Origin: Rhynochetos jubatus
Taxonomy: Eukaryota; Chordata; Aves; Eurypygiformes; Rhynochetidae
Direction of reading: 5' to 3'
Length of the DNA stretch: 64,000 nt
Assembly: GCA_027574665.1 (NCBI GenBank)
Contig: CM050659.1
Coordinates: 17,895,001 to 17,959,000, forward strand
The translations under genes and the position numbers were made by a program. Below, one piece after another: positions 36,601 through 49,735 of the stretch. Each line of letters opens with the position of its first letter. Positions within the stretch are counted from its first letter, which is position 1. The notes below the pieces were generated by a model, which did not search any database, was not told the DNA's origin, and saw only the letters and a list, made by a program, of their open reading frames with translations.

Positions 36601-39600
36601 GTACCTTGGGGATACTATGTTCATGCCATGGATGTGAACCTGTCAAGGTTGATTTGGGAATGTGGAAAAGGGAAGATTGATTTTTAGGAGAATTTTGTAA
36701 TCCAAAGTAGTCTCAGCTGGCTTTCCATCCATCTTCCTTGGCTCTTACATTAATCCAGTTCGAAGTAGATTTCTGGCACTTGCAATGAGGCAAGTTTCTG
36801 GGAACGGAGTCTCTGCTAGTGGACCTCCCGTTGATTGACAGTCCTCTCACCTTTCTGTAGTAGTAGAATGATGACTGATTTACCTCAAATGCAGTGCACC
36901 GCATTCCACACCCCTGTAAAACACAGGGAAGAGCTGAAGTGTGGAGAGAGGCTCTGTTGCTGGCCCTGCAGCCAGCACCTCTGTTTGTATGATGTGATGA
37001 ATGAATGGGAGTGGCTGCATGAGCTGGTTCTGGAACAGAAGGTTGAAGCTACTTTGTTAAAGAAAAAACTTATCAGAGAGATTTATATGGTAATAAACCA
37101 TACTGCACTGCTACTAAAATGCACTGTATTTTGAGAGGAGAGCTTTAACAGCCTGTGTAGCATGGTGAAGCTGTTCATTTGATGTGCTTCCAAAGATACT
37201 TGTGACATTTAAACACTGTAAAAGTAGAACCTATCTGGTGGCTTGAGGAACGATCTTGAATTACCTAAGGAAAAAGCCCATGAATGTCAAGATTTGGTAG
37301 GCAAGACCCCTTGCATTCACAGTTCAGTATGATTGCAATGGAGTGGGGGGTGTCTGGAATGAACAGCTTTGAAGATCTTGAACAGTGTGTAATCTCCTAG
37401 GCCATCTGCTTCCCCGCAATGGGCTATCTCTGCTGATCCTGGGTGAGGGAGGCTTTAAGTACCTTGGCCCCATCTGAGCTAGGTGTTTCACACCTCAGAA
37501 CTGCTACCTCAGCCTGAAACTTGACCAGCTCTCAAATAAATGACACAGGAACCAATGCAGAACCTTTAGTGATAGAGGAATGAAGTTTCTGAGGAGTTAA
37601 TATTCAGTGTGTCTCATGCTTGATGTTATCAGAGGGAGAAAAGCAGGCTTGTGTGAAATAGGAACTGAATCTGAAAATGAGTATCATCAGCTATCCAATT
37701 TTCTTTAAAAAGTAGAAAAAAACCTCAAACTGTGTAGAAAACAAGCCAGCAGCAGCCTCCTCTCTGCCTTAATGGAAAATTGTTTGTTATCACTTACAAG
37801 TGCATGCTGTACCAATAACTCCCAGAAGAAAGAGCTAAAAGGAAGAAATTGAGAAAAAAAAAATTAGGTGTGCCAAATCAATCAGTGTCATCAGCTACAA
37901 GAACAAGCTTTGTGCTGATGGAAGGTATTGCTCCAAAAGTTGATTGGAAGGAGGAGGTTTGGTGAGGGCTGGATCTCGTCTGAGGGGGATTATCAAGTGG
38001 AGGTGATTATGCACTGCATGGGCAGATGTTCTCTGGGTCTGCTTGATAACAGCAATAGGTACTTCTACCCAGTCTGTCACCTCGTGGTGACTCAGTTATT
38101 GCCTTCCAAATGGAGAGGATGTTTTCCAAGATCATACTGGCTCCTTGGTTTTTGGGTTTGGGTTTTTTTTTTTTTTGGATGCAGCTCTCTTCTGTATCTT
38201 TTCTACCAGTGCCCAGAGCTCGAGTAGGGGGTGGCACTGCCTTTGGGAAGAGCTTTGTCACCAGCACAGTCTGGAGTTTAACTGATGTTTGCACGATGGT
38301 TGCTAGAGGATTTTGGGGTTAAGATCAGGCTGCAATGATTCCTCGTGATATCCTATATCTCAATAAGCTTAAAAGAAACTTGCAGCATCCTCAGATTTCT
38401 TGTAGCTATATGCCTAGCAGGGCTTCCAGGGCTTTATCAAAGGGCTTCCACACAGTTACTTAAGTTCCATAAGTGCTTAGCTTGTAGGAGCCATGAGGGT
38501 CGTGATCACAGGCTGCGGGAACCAAAGCCCATGTCTCCCCCAGAGCTTCAGCCCACTGAGTGCTGAGCCACAGGAAGTGTTGTTCCAGAAACTTGTGCTT
38601 AATTGCAAGTGCTGAAGTTATCTATAGCTTCAGGTGACATCTATGGGACTGAGAGCTTACAGTCTGGCATCAGTACCTGTGACTCTCTCTGCTGTATCCA
38701 AGGTTAGTACAGCTAACTTAACAAAATGTGTCTGGCTTCGTTACATCCCTGAACTCTGTAACTCAGAGCATCTTGCAGGGTTCTGTGAGATAAAAAGTCC
38801 CTCCGGTTCACAAGCAGTGATCTGTACTTGTAAGTAGGCTGCTACGCTGCAGAGCAAGAACAGCTTGACCTGAAGGCACTTGGTATGAATCTGAGTGGGA
38901 TCAATCACGCTGAATTCAGGCCCTGTGTGAAGCTCAGCTAAAATGCTGAGTACGTTTCCATGTTGTGTAACAACGATACGGTTTCTGTCTCTTGTGTTTG
39001 CTGGAGGTTGTAACTCTCGGTGTCATGAAGTCAGTGTTCAATAAGAAATACAACTTTACCCACTGTGTTTGGAGGACATGAAACATCTTTTCATGTGGAC
39101 TTAAGTCCTGAGGATGAATGTTATTGCAGATTCTCTGATGACTAGTAGGATTTATGCAGCACGCTTATTACAAAGAGGTTCAACTGTGTAATTGAGAAGA
39201 TGACATTTACTTTAAGTTCACTTTTTTCTTCAATTTCCAGCAGATTAAGCTTTGTTTTAAAAAATAGCCAGTAAGGGCTGTACCAAAAGTATCTTCAGTG
39301 AGGTGTGATCAGAGGGTATCAGAACATTAGGATGAGTTAGCATTTCTGGTAAGGTCAGTGAAATGCTCATGTAGGCTTAGTAGAGTTAAAGCAAAGTGCC
39401 AAAATGGAGGGGGCAGGTCAGCTAAGCCTGTAAAATGGGTTTTGCTGTGACTTGAGTAGCCCTGCTAAACTTGAAAGTCATTTGGTAAATCTCTACCTAG
39501 ATCTTTACTCTGCAAAGGATAGCTTGGGCACGCTTGAGTGTTCGTGGAAAGTCTGGGCACCAGTGGCTTGACACCCCAGATCCCACACCTGGAGAACCTG

Positions 39601-42600
39601 GACCTTTTTGTGTCCCACTACATCCCCATCTTCCATGGGACCTTTTTGCTCAAGCTTGCAGTTAGCCGTAGTGAAATGGGATGTCTGCTAATCACAAAGT
39701 GGAGGCCGTGTCTTGCAGAGGGGTGTGCCTCTATTTCTGCATCACACCAGGGACAGTGTGGACAGTAACCAAACCTGGGGTCCTAGGACGTGGCTCTCAG
39801 ATTCAGCAAAACATGAACACATTGTTTACTGTGAGCAAGCTGGTAATCTCACCTCAAGGAGGTGTCTGCAAACACAGAGGTTGTGCTGGGCTCTGAGACT
39901 GTGCAGCGCAGAACCATAAATGCTTCCTGCAGCTGGACATATCATGAACACTGCTTGAGCTTGACTTGTTCTGTGGAGGGCTTAAACAGGAATTAATGAC
40001 TTACTGTCAAGTAATTTCCCAGTTTTCAGAACTTTAATGGCCTATGAGATGTCTGTGCCTTTCTCAGTGACATTCAGTCTTCTAAGCTCTAACTCTCAAA
40101 CTTCACATGAAGATTTTTTGATTTTTTTTTTCCCTTAAATTATGAAGGATTATTGTGAAAGACTCTTGGAACCAGCAAGAAGACCTTCCTTCATTAATTG
40201 GTGCCTGGCTATTGCTTATCTTGTTTATTACAATGACTTCTACATCCATTTAGGCAAAAGAAAAGCAAATACAACTGCTCTCCTAACTTTGTGAACCAGG
40301 ACTGAGAATTAGGATTGCAAAAACAACAGGGACTCTGGGAAAGTGCAGAAGGCTTAAAAATAACAAACACTTAAATTCAGCCAGAGAAAGTAAATATTAA
40401 TTTGAGATTGTATTTTGTTAGTGGAGCAGACTTGTGCCCCCTCCTCTTTCACACTTAAATAAACTGTCAAAGGCCAAGAAATTTGGCGTCAAGAAAGACT
40501 TACTCTAAGGCAAGGACTCAGACGATGATTAATGAGTATTTGCAGGTTATGTGAAATGAAGCCAGTCTGGGCTTGAATTTTAAGGCACATGTTCTCGTGC
40601 AATCTCATGATCTGGAATTAGTTTATATCCAACTGCATAAGCCTGGGATTTCGATGAAGAGAAAGAGGTGTGGGGTAAATGGGTCCTTGCCATTTGTGGC
40701 TTTATACTATATCTTGGGACCAATTAATGGAGCAACAAAGTACTCTGAGGATGAGATCCATCATCAGATGAAAGCATGGTTGGGAGGGGAAGTGAAGATT
40801 TAGTATGCCTCTTCACAACACCTGCACCTACCTCAGGGCAGAAGCAGTGATGTGTCGAAGCTAAGACTTGACCCATGTTGAACCAAGAAGGCCCATGGGC
40901 CAGGTGAAGTGTCCTGCAGCCCACCCATCTCAGATCTGTTGTGTGGGCCATAATTTGGGACAGAAATGTGTGTGGTTGTGCTGGGGAAGAAATCACCGGG
41001 GGACTGGATGGAAAGGCAGATGGGTCAGGTTAGCCTTTGGACAGCGGCAATACTAAGACTGGGGAGCAAGAATGATGTCTGGAGTGTCAGGTCTTTCCTG
41101 GTATGGGCGAGTCCCTCCATCGCTGACAGATACCATCTGGAGAGGATAGATATGAGTTCACTCAGACTGATGATTTGGACAGCTCTTTATTTGATCAAGC
41201 CTGGCTTGAAAAACAAACCCCCTTATTTGATATCCTGCTTCAAAACCTCTGTTTTGATAGCCTGTTCTCAGTTCCTCCTCCAAGCAATAGTCAGTTCCCA
41301 GCTGGCCCCATCTTTCCTGGCACTAGCTGTTACCTTCTGTAATTTACTTTAGAAGAAGGAACAAGGTGATTCCTCATCAGTTAACTCAATAACCTTCTTG
41401 GATCTCAGTTTTGGAAATCCAAAGCTTTTCTCAAGTGTTTTATTTGCAATGATTTCAAAGTTGGGTGGGTAAAGATCTCTTAAGTCTTTCTGTGTTTGAG
41501 GAAACCTAGAGGAAATTTTCGAAGGCTGATGTATAGTCTGGTTTTAGGTCACTTACAGGAAAAATAATCAGCAAGAATTGGAAATGTAAGAAGTGGTGAA
41601 AGTTACCTGAGACTTTCAGTAATTTCTGCTATAGTTATATTTTTAGTAAATAACATGAAATTAGAAGCTGCTTTGTGTTAATTTCTTGCTTTACATTTTG
41701 AAAATGTGGTGTATGTGAAGTTGTAGGTAAAACATGAAAGAAAAACACTTGTTTATTTGCCATCTGACCTACACAGATTTCCCCTGGCTGGGAGGAATCA
41801 TCTAGGAGGTTTAAAACTGTAATCTAAATTCATGCTAAAGCCATAGCACTAACCTGTGTGTGCAGGACTACACGTGATCTGAACTTTTTTATTGCATTAT
41901 TTCTAATGGACTTGTCAAAGTTACCTTGAATTTAATGCAGGAAAAAAAATTGCCTGCTTGCTTTAGACTATCTGAAATCTGTATGATTACTTTAACCTAT
42001 TTAGAAATCATTTTGGCAGAACGGACTGTAAAACAAGCTAGAAACCTTTGAGTCTAGACAGATCCTAAAAGTCAATTTTGTAGGAACATTTCTCAAAGCA
42101 GAAATTACCTACTTCGGAAGACACCCAAAAAAATGCACAAAACTTCTTTTGCTGACAGGAGAAATGAAAGTGCATGTTAAATCAGTACTTTACTCTTCAT
42201 TAATTCTGCATTTTCATCCCTTCCCCTGTGACTGTTCCTCACAGGGCTGGTTAGAAGCAGGTCCTCTCCGGTTGCCTTCATAGCCGAACTCACTTCCCTG
42301 CTCAGGGGGTGATCCCCACGGTGATCATGTGAAGTCTGTGAGAGACAGAGCAGAGAATTACATAGAGGGAGTTGTGTGCAAATACCTATGTTGTTTTTTC
42401 TATGCAGAAACTGGAGAAGGGTGTCTTGAACTTAATGAAGAACATGAGTTGCAGGACAAAGCTAAACAACTGCTTTTTACTCTGTTTTCCTGTCCCCTGT
42501 TGTTGTTAGCTGTGATGTGTGAGCTGTCATGGCTTATTTTGGTTTTCTTAATCAATTTGCTTTCCTTCTAATTAATCACGTCCATCTTGGTGTTCTTCCA

Positions 42601-45600
42601 AAGAGATTATCTTCAGACTGCTCTTTGCGTGCTGCTACAAGGCCTCTGGGCTCTCGTGTCGTGACAAGCGTGCGATGGTTGTCCTCATCTGTGCAGTGTG
42701 TGCTACCAGGGCAGTTCCGTGTTGCACAAGTACATCTGCTGGCAGCACGTCTGGAGAGTGGCTGTCTGCTGATAACATTGTGGTGTCCATCAAACTAACA
42801 TGAATTAGAAGGCTTCTTTTGTGCGATTTTTATTAATGCTCTTTGACAAAGTTGTTGGCCAAGGCTAGCACGTTTTTGTTTTCTCTGAGAGCACAGATAA
42901 GACCCATGCGATGCTGAAAGGCCCTGAACTGTGTGAGCTCTGGTAAGAATAATACTCAGCTCTCACTGATGGGCAGCTGGCTTGCTTCAGCCCCAAAGCC
43001 TGTGCCCACTGCCTGCTTGCCGGGTACTGGTGACCAAGGCTTTGTGTGAGAAAGAAGACCAAATGAAATGAAGGAATAATTAATGTTTTCTGTGCTCAGA
43101 TGAAGTAAAGCAGCTCAAATGGGAGAATCCAGCAACCAGTGAACACAGGGGAACCTGAGGGATGCTCCATCCCAATGGTGTATTATGCTGACTCTGGTCA
43201 GTGCCAGGAGACAAACTTGGTGTTGGACCTGTATCCTGGGGTGTTTTGAGCCTCGAGACTTGCACATCTCAGCTGAAATGATGTTTGCTGTTTGAGCCTT
43301 ATGCTGTGTTTTAATTACCACTTTAGTTGGGGGTAAACATCTGTCTCTTAGTTGGACAAAAGAGGAAAAAGAGAAAAGCATTTTGTTCATAAGTTTATTT
43401 TTCAGCCAGTTTAGTGCTGGCACAAAGTGATGGAAGCACATGCTGGAGTGTGGGGGAAAACCACTCTTCCAGCAGCAAGGGCAGCCAGGGTCAGCTGAAA
43501 CCGATATCAAAACCCTATGTGGGGATGTTGCAGAGTCCCTTGTGCACTGCCCGTGTTGCTCATTCCTGCTCTGCCACCCCCTGTCTCCCCTTGGCACTGG
43601 CAGGGGTTGGTGAGGCTGTGCAGGGGGCAGGACTGGGCTAACTGTCTACATGAAAATCAGCCTGAAGTAAAAAAAACAGTTTTGATCCAAATAAGTCCTT
43701 TGATACTGCTTTTTTCAGTGCAGAAAGGGAGGATGGAAGCAGAGAGGAACCAGCTCTTTCCTTTAAGTGCTGCTTCAGTTTAAGTCACTCATGAAATTAC
43801 AGCGTAAGCAAATAAATGCGGCTGTGTGTGGGAGCTGCCCTGTCTCTGCCCGCACAGGGCAAGGACCAAGTAAATTTGCAAGAAACATCATCTTTGAGAG
43901 GATTAGAGGCCTGTGGCAGTCTTTGTGGGTGTGTTCCTGGTGCTTCAGTGTGTGCAAGGGCTGAAATCACAACCTTTGGTCCAGCATTAATGGGTTCACT
44001 TGCTGCTTGTGAAATCTCCACGTGCCCTGCTCGTAACGCTGGCCAGGAGCAGCACGTGGTGGCTGGAGAACCCAAGGGATGACTTCTGCCTGTAACCACA
44101 GAGAGAGACCCGGGAGAGCTACGGTGACACTCGCTCTTTATGGCTGGAAACACAAAAATTAAGAGGGAATGCATGTTTCTAATTATGTCCGTTTACTGTC
44201 TACAGAAATGAACACAGGTTTTAATGACACACTTGCGTGTTAAACAGGGTACATGTGTTTCTAAGGGTCATGTTGATGTTTTAAGGCAAGCTTAAAGCAA
44301 GAGAACAGGTTAAATTCCCTGAATTCAAGAAAGCTGCCAGGGAACTTGGTTTGCTTTTAACACATCCTGACTTCTGTTTAGGTTTTTTTATGTATCGTTT
44401 GGGGATTATGATCAGAGTGCAGTCACAGGGTTATCCTGCCATGACAGGACTATTTTCCCACTCCGTGTGCTTTGCTGTGTTACACAAATGCTCTGTTGGG
44501 CACCAGCTTGCTGTTAGCATGGAATAATTTGTTACACTCTGGGAAATCATAGAGCTTTTTTGCTGTCATGAAAGCCATGACCCAGCTGAGGGCAGGAGCA
44601 GGGGGCAGCACTCAGGAGTGTGGTAGGTCTGTGAGTCCTCCCAGATAGATGTTCCCCTTTTATTGCACTGGTCTTGTGTGCTCTGGCTCCAGCAAAGGTC
44701 CATGCAGCATCCCAGCAGCCTTGCCCCAGGCCACCTGTGCAGGATTGCTGTATCCAGCATAGACTACGGGGCAGAAGCAGCATCATGCCCTACTTTTCCT
44801 TCTTTAAAACACTTTATTTTTAAATTGCCTTTTAATTCTTATCTCTCAGACTCAAACTGGCTGCAGTTTTGTCCCTGGGTTAGAGGAGACATGCTGTGTG
44901 CCTGCAGCTTTCACTGTCTTCCTCCCTGAGCTCTCATCAGGAGAGGTCTGGCTCTACCCATTATACGTTACTGAGCATCCGCTCTCTGGGGGCGACAGAC
45001 AGGAAAGGGGCACCCCTGAGGGCTGTGCAGGTGATGAGAAAAGCCTGACTGACTGCATAGGGCTCTGCACTTGGCTTCTAGCTGGAGTTCTGCTTTGCTC
45101 TCTTAAACATGCCCTCAGCAGCTCCCTTGCTGTCACTTCCAGTTAAGCAAGACCAGAGGAGCTGCAATGCCACCCTCTGACTTGCTATTACTTCCCCTGT
45201 GCTCCTGGGAGAAGAGGGGAAATAGGGAAGGGGCCAGTCCATTTATTTTGCACAAATGCTCAGGTAAAGCCCTGTTACTGGTCCCACTTTCTCTCCTATT
45301 TTCATTTGGTACCAATCTCCTGACCCATTTCCCTGGTCCCTACCATCAGTGTGGATGGTTGAATGCCCTCAGAAGGATGTGAGCCCCCAGCTTTGTCTGC
45401 AAATCCACGTGGGGACACTGTTGCAGCCCTGCTAGGTTGTGCTAACCAATCCTCTGTATGTAACTTAAATAATCAGTGAAACAACTGCAAATACTGCAAG
45501 TCAGTACTGACTGTCCCTTTCAAGTTTTCCACCCAATTTTATATTCAAGTCCTGAATGAAATTCACTTGACTGCATTGTGGCCATTTAGTGCTGGTATGG

Positions 45601-48600
45601 TGGCGTTGCTTTTTCTTTTTTAATTAAAATACTTAAAAATGATACCCTGTTGCCTGAACTCAAATCTTTTGAAGTTATTTTGGAAGGGTTTTTTTCCTTT
45701 TGGCAGCAACAATTCCCATAGATAGTATTTTCTTTTCCTTCAAATAAAGTCTCTTGTATGGCTCACACAAAGTATCTGTAGCAAGACAGAAAACAAATGC
45801 TCTCTGTAGTCCCATGCATAATTAACCAAAATTAATCAAGTGGACGGCTGAAAGTTTTGGTGCTGACCACTGTAATCTTTTTATCATTATTGCTCTCGTC
45901 AAGTTCAGAAAACTGAAACAACGAGTTATACACATCAAACTGGGCAAAACACAGGTTGTACAAACAGCCTCATGGAGGTTTGGAGGTGCCCGATGACCCC
46001 ACAAGACCTGATGAACATCCAGTTTAATTCACTTCATTTGCTGGTCTCTAACCATGGAAAGATAACGAAGACAAGCTGTTAGACCAGCATATTGCAAATG
46101 TATTGCAGGCATGGAGTGAGGAGGCACTCATTGGGAAGCGGGACAAAATGCTCCAGTACTTGCATGTAAGGTATCCCGACCTCTGGGATGAGCCTGTCCA
46201 GCACCCAGTGCCAGCTTTCCTAGCAGCTGTGGGTGCTCTGGTTGGGAGCTATCTCTCCCCGAGCATGTGAGAGCTGGTGAGGAGCACCCATGGGTTCAGC
46301 ACTTGCAGGGTGATACTTGTTTTTCCCACCATGTGGTAAAGTAGTCCCTAAAGGATACTAGGACTGGGAAAAAGTATTTACATCAGAAATGGAAGCAGAC
46401 TCTACTTTCCCAACACTGGAATATATTTAGGCACAGATCATTTCAATTATTTTTGCCCTCTAGTTCCTTGGCAAATATATCATTGTGTTTATTATTGGAT
46501 TTATATTCTGCTCTTTGGGGGAGACGGAGTATTTAGCAGCAGATCTCAATTTTTATGTAAGAGAGTCGATTCAGCTTAGAAGAATTCCCTTATGCCAAAT
46601 GAGGCTGTGATGTTTATTGTCTCCTGATAACTGAGCACAGGAAAATTAAAAAAGAAAAAAGAGAATGTGTTGCTGTCTTTAGCACAGTTTGTGTCTGTTT
46701 TCTAAGCCATTTTCATGTCTGAGGCCAGTTTTGAAATGTGAGTTTCCCAGGCATGCCAAGATAATACACCCAACTGCCCAAAAATGCTGGCATCAGGCAG
46801 GCCAGGCTTGGTACCCCAAAATGACTTGAGTACTAGCCAGGCACCTACCTGCTTTTGAGCATCAGAGCAATATCTCACTAATTAGATGGTGCTTTATATT
46901 GGGTTGGTTGATTGAGCAAGAGGTCCCTGGTTCCTGGTAGCCTTCTGGAGGGGGAGAAACCTCCCCAGGCTGGCTCTTTGTGGGGTCCCTGGAAGCAGCA
47001 GCAGCCTTTTCAGTGGTGACCCTTTGTTATGGGTGCAATGTGTCACCGGGCTGGGATGTAACCCCCCCCCCAGCAGTATGATGGTTGTGCAGAAGTGGTC
47101 TGGCAGCAGCAGCATTTCCAGGGTTTGGTGGGTGGTGGATTAGGGAGGATGGACCCCTCACTGGGGCAAGGGATTGCGACTTGCACTGTGCCACCTACAG
47201 CTGATTGTAGCCAGCAAGGCAGGGACTGGATAAGGAGCATGAAATAGGAGTGATAAACTATCAATTGTCATCATTCAATGCAGAATTAATTAAAAATGTG
47301 AAGGGGCTATTCCTTCATCTTCCCTGCTGTAAGAATGGTTTTGCAGCCTCTCTTTAATTCACCATATTTGGTAGTGAATTAAAAATGGAAATGGAAAGAA
47401 TTTGCTGAGGCTCTTGAGAAGATGAATGATCTGCTTCACGTGTTACATCTCCTCTTTCAGTCACGCTCTTCGCGTTATTGCTATGTGCTGCTCGAGTGAG
47501 GCAGGTTCAGAAATGCTGTGGCTGGAGGGGGGGGACCTCAGGTGTGGTGTTGGGGTGCACTGACCCTGTGCAGGTGGCACCAACTTTGGGCTTTTCTGCC
47601 TGCAACCTTGGGGCTGCTTCCTTTCCTTTTTTGAAACTGGGTAATTTTCACAGCTCTCTGTTCTCTGTATACAAAGATATTTTTGGAATTAAGCTCATGA
47701 AGTGGTGTTGTTGTTTTTTTTTAATTTAATGATTGATAGATAAATATCACAAGATCTCAGCAGATAAATTCACCCCTCCTGCTTTCCCTGCTCTGCAGTC
47801 ACCCAGAGGACCCATGCTGTTGCATTAATCTGTATGCAAGCAATCCGGTTCATAATCTGTGTCAATAAAGGGATTTATCATCTCTCAGTGCACAGAGGCT
47901 ACATTCAGTCTTGCTGTCAGCACTAGGGTATGCCCTGTTTAGTTGTTGGAAGACAGCAGGGTTTTTTTTTCCTTGCTGACTTTGAAGTGATTTCTGTGAC
48001 CTAAAGGACACGAGCGTGAGGAGGACTAAGGGCTTTTGAAGGCAATCTGCACAGCAACTGTATGGAGTGCAGAAGGAATCTCTAACACCTGCATGAAACT
48101 AATAACAAAAAACCCAACAGTCCTTCATGCCCCCCCCCCAACAAAATTACGACAGATGTGTGCATTGCTGTGCTCTCATGGGGGCTGTAGGAATGCAGGG
48201 AGGACCTGGGGTTTGATATGGCATGTGAACTGCCTGAGACCGGTCTCCAAACAAAAGCCCAGAATCTGAAGGTGATGCTCTCTATGGAGGGTGTGGGTGC
48301 CCTGCAGTCATGCCGAGTGTCCCGAGCCCTCCTGCAGAATACGGCTCTAGCTTTTTGAAGGTGCAAAACTGCCATGCAGGGTCACTGGGTGAGAAATGGA
48401 AATGCTGTTAACTTCTTTAATTTATACATCTCACCAGAAGAGACTTAACAAGTGTTTGTGTGATAGTCAGAGTCTTCGCTTTGCGGTTTCCTTCCCTGTC
48501 CTAGAGAAATGGCCATCAGCGATCCTGCAGCGTTCTTGCCAGGCACCGCATGTCTCGGAGGGAGGGCGGCAGACGGATATCTGATTATCCTCTGTCCTTA

Positions 48601-49617
48601 AGGGCTCACTGGCGGTTGCTCTTTCTTGGTCTAGAATGACAGAGTGCCTGTTGAAATCACGTCTCTGAATTTGTAGTGCTTCCTCAGGGGGAATAGCAAA
48701 TAAACGGACTTCAGTTACTCTTCTGGCTTTATAACACCACTAAAATTTTCTGAACAAGGCACAAACCATAACTTAGAAGCAAACTCCGCACAGGGCTGCG
48801 ATGCAGGTGTTTCTCTTCCAGTGAAGCCTGTAAAGGAAGCAGCGAGTCCTGCAGACCATCGTGTCTGACTGCAGCGTTCACCTTGTCTGTACGGTGCCTT
48901 TTTGCCCATTCAGGTAGACTGATAGCTGGTGGCAGGAAACCAGGAATAGCTATGAATGATGTGTCTGAAAGCGAGGTTGTCTTCTCAGACATGACCAGAC
49001 TACTGGTAAGCCTTTTCTTTCCTTTTAAAAAGAGAATTAAGGTTTTTTTCCAGATTTTTGCCATAGAAATGTTCATACTACAAGTACAAAGACCCTATTC
49101 CCATCCTTTTCCTTGCAATTTTGCAGGCTCGGTTCGCAACCCAGGATGCAAGGGCTTGGTTTTTCCTCCTCTGTGATCGACGCATGGATAATCTTGGGGG
49201 CCGTGCTCCTGCCCTCTCCCTCCTTTTGCCAAACAACATCTGTCTCTCTTCAGTGGGATGCATGGGGAATACACTGCACAGGGTGACAGACATGTCCGTG
49301 GTCGGCACAGGCTTTGTACCAGCCTCAGCCCACAGAGAAAGGTGGCTTTATTTTTTCTTGCTCTCCCCAGCCACTCTTTCCTCACCTTGGCTGTTTTTAT
49401 GTCAGACATTAGTGCAGCTCTGGGATGAATACTTACCTTTTTGCAGCTTTAGCCCTGCACCTGAGCATATATTTTGAGTACATCCTATTCCTTGTTAGCA
49501 CATTAACAACTGTATTACTTCAGATTCCATAGGTCTCAGTTATGGTCACTGCTAAGATCTGTACAGGACTGTAGGAAGAAATTATCTCTACCTTAAGGTA
49601 GTTCACATCTGAGTGCC
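33601..49617. other. Intergenic, no gene recognised
   Basis: Sixteen kilobases with no exon I can support. The longest frame, 160 codons on the minus strand at 43115-43597, has no recognisable domain and is overlapped by plus-strand frames. An AT-rich, repeat-free block with an octamer and homeodomain cores lies at 35490-35690. Simple sequence: T14 at 38163-38176, C10 at 47062-47071 and C10 at 48130-48139. GC-richer blocks at 35.0-35.35 kb and 43.4-45.2 kb give many short overlapping frames but no motif. Confidence 0.6.
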
Positions 49618-49735
49618 CAGGAAATGGAAGTGCAGAGGTAAAACAACACACTTGAGGTCATGCAGTGTATATGGGGAAAGCTGGGATGAGAACTGGGTCT
49701 TCTGGTCCCTCTGCATGTGCTTCCCTTCTCTTATG
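49618..49735 (-). repeat. MIR-type ancient SINE
   Basis: Good by-eye match to the reverse complement of MIR. The order is GTGCAGAGGTAAAACAACAC, then CTTGAGGTCATGCAGTGTAT, AAAGCTGGGATGAGAACTGG and GTCTTCTGGTCC. These correspond to the core (CAGAGAGGTTAAGTAACTTG... CAAGGTCACACAGC) and to the tRNA-derived B-box region read backwards (GGGATTCGAACCCAGGTCT). It is an old, inactive amniote-wide fossil. Confidence 0.72.

Noticed and set aside
42329..42571. 80-codon frame with an internal AG-preceded segment (GAAACTGGAGAAGGGTG...) looking like an exon
   Set aside because: A TATGCAG precedes it, but the translated segment matches no known protein and ends in AT-rich hydrophobic read-through.
43115..43597. 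160-codon open frame on the minus strand, among the longest in the window
   Set aside because: No known domain or motif, Cys/His/Ser-rich mixed composition, overlapped by plus-strand frames of similar quality, and no splice or promoter context.
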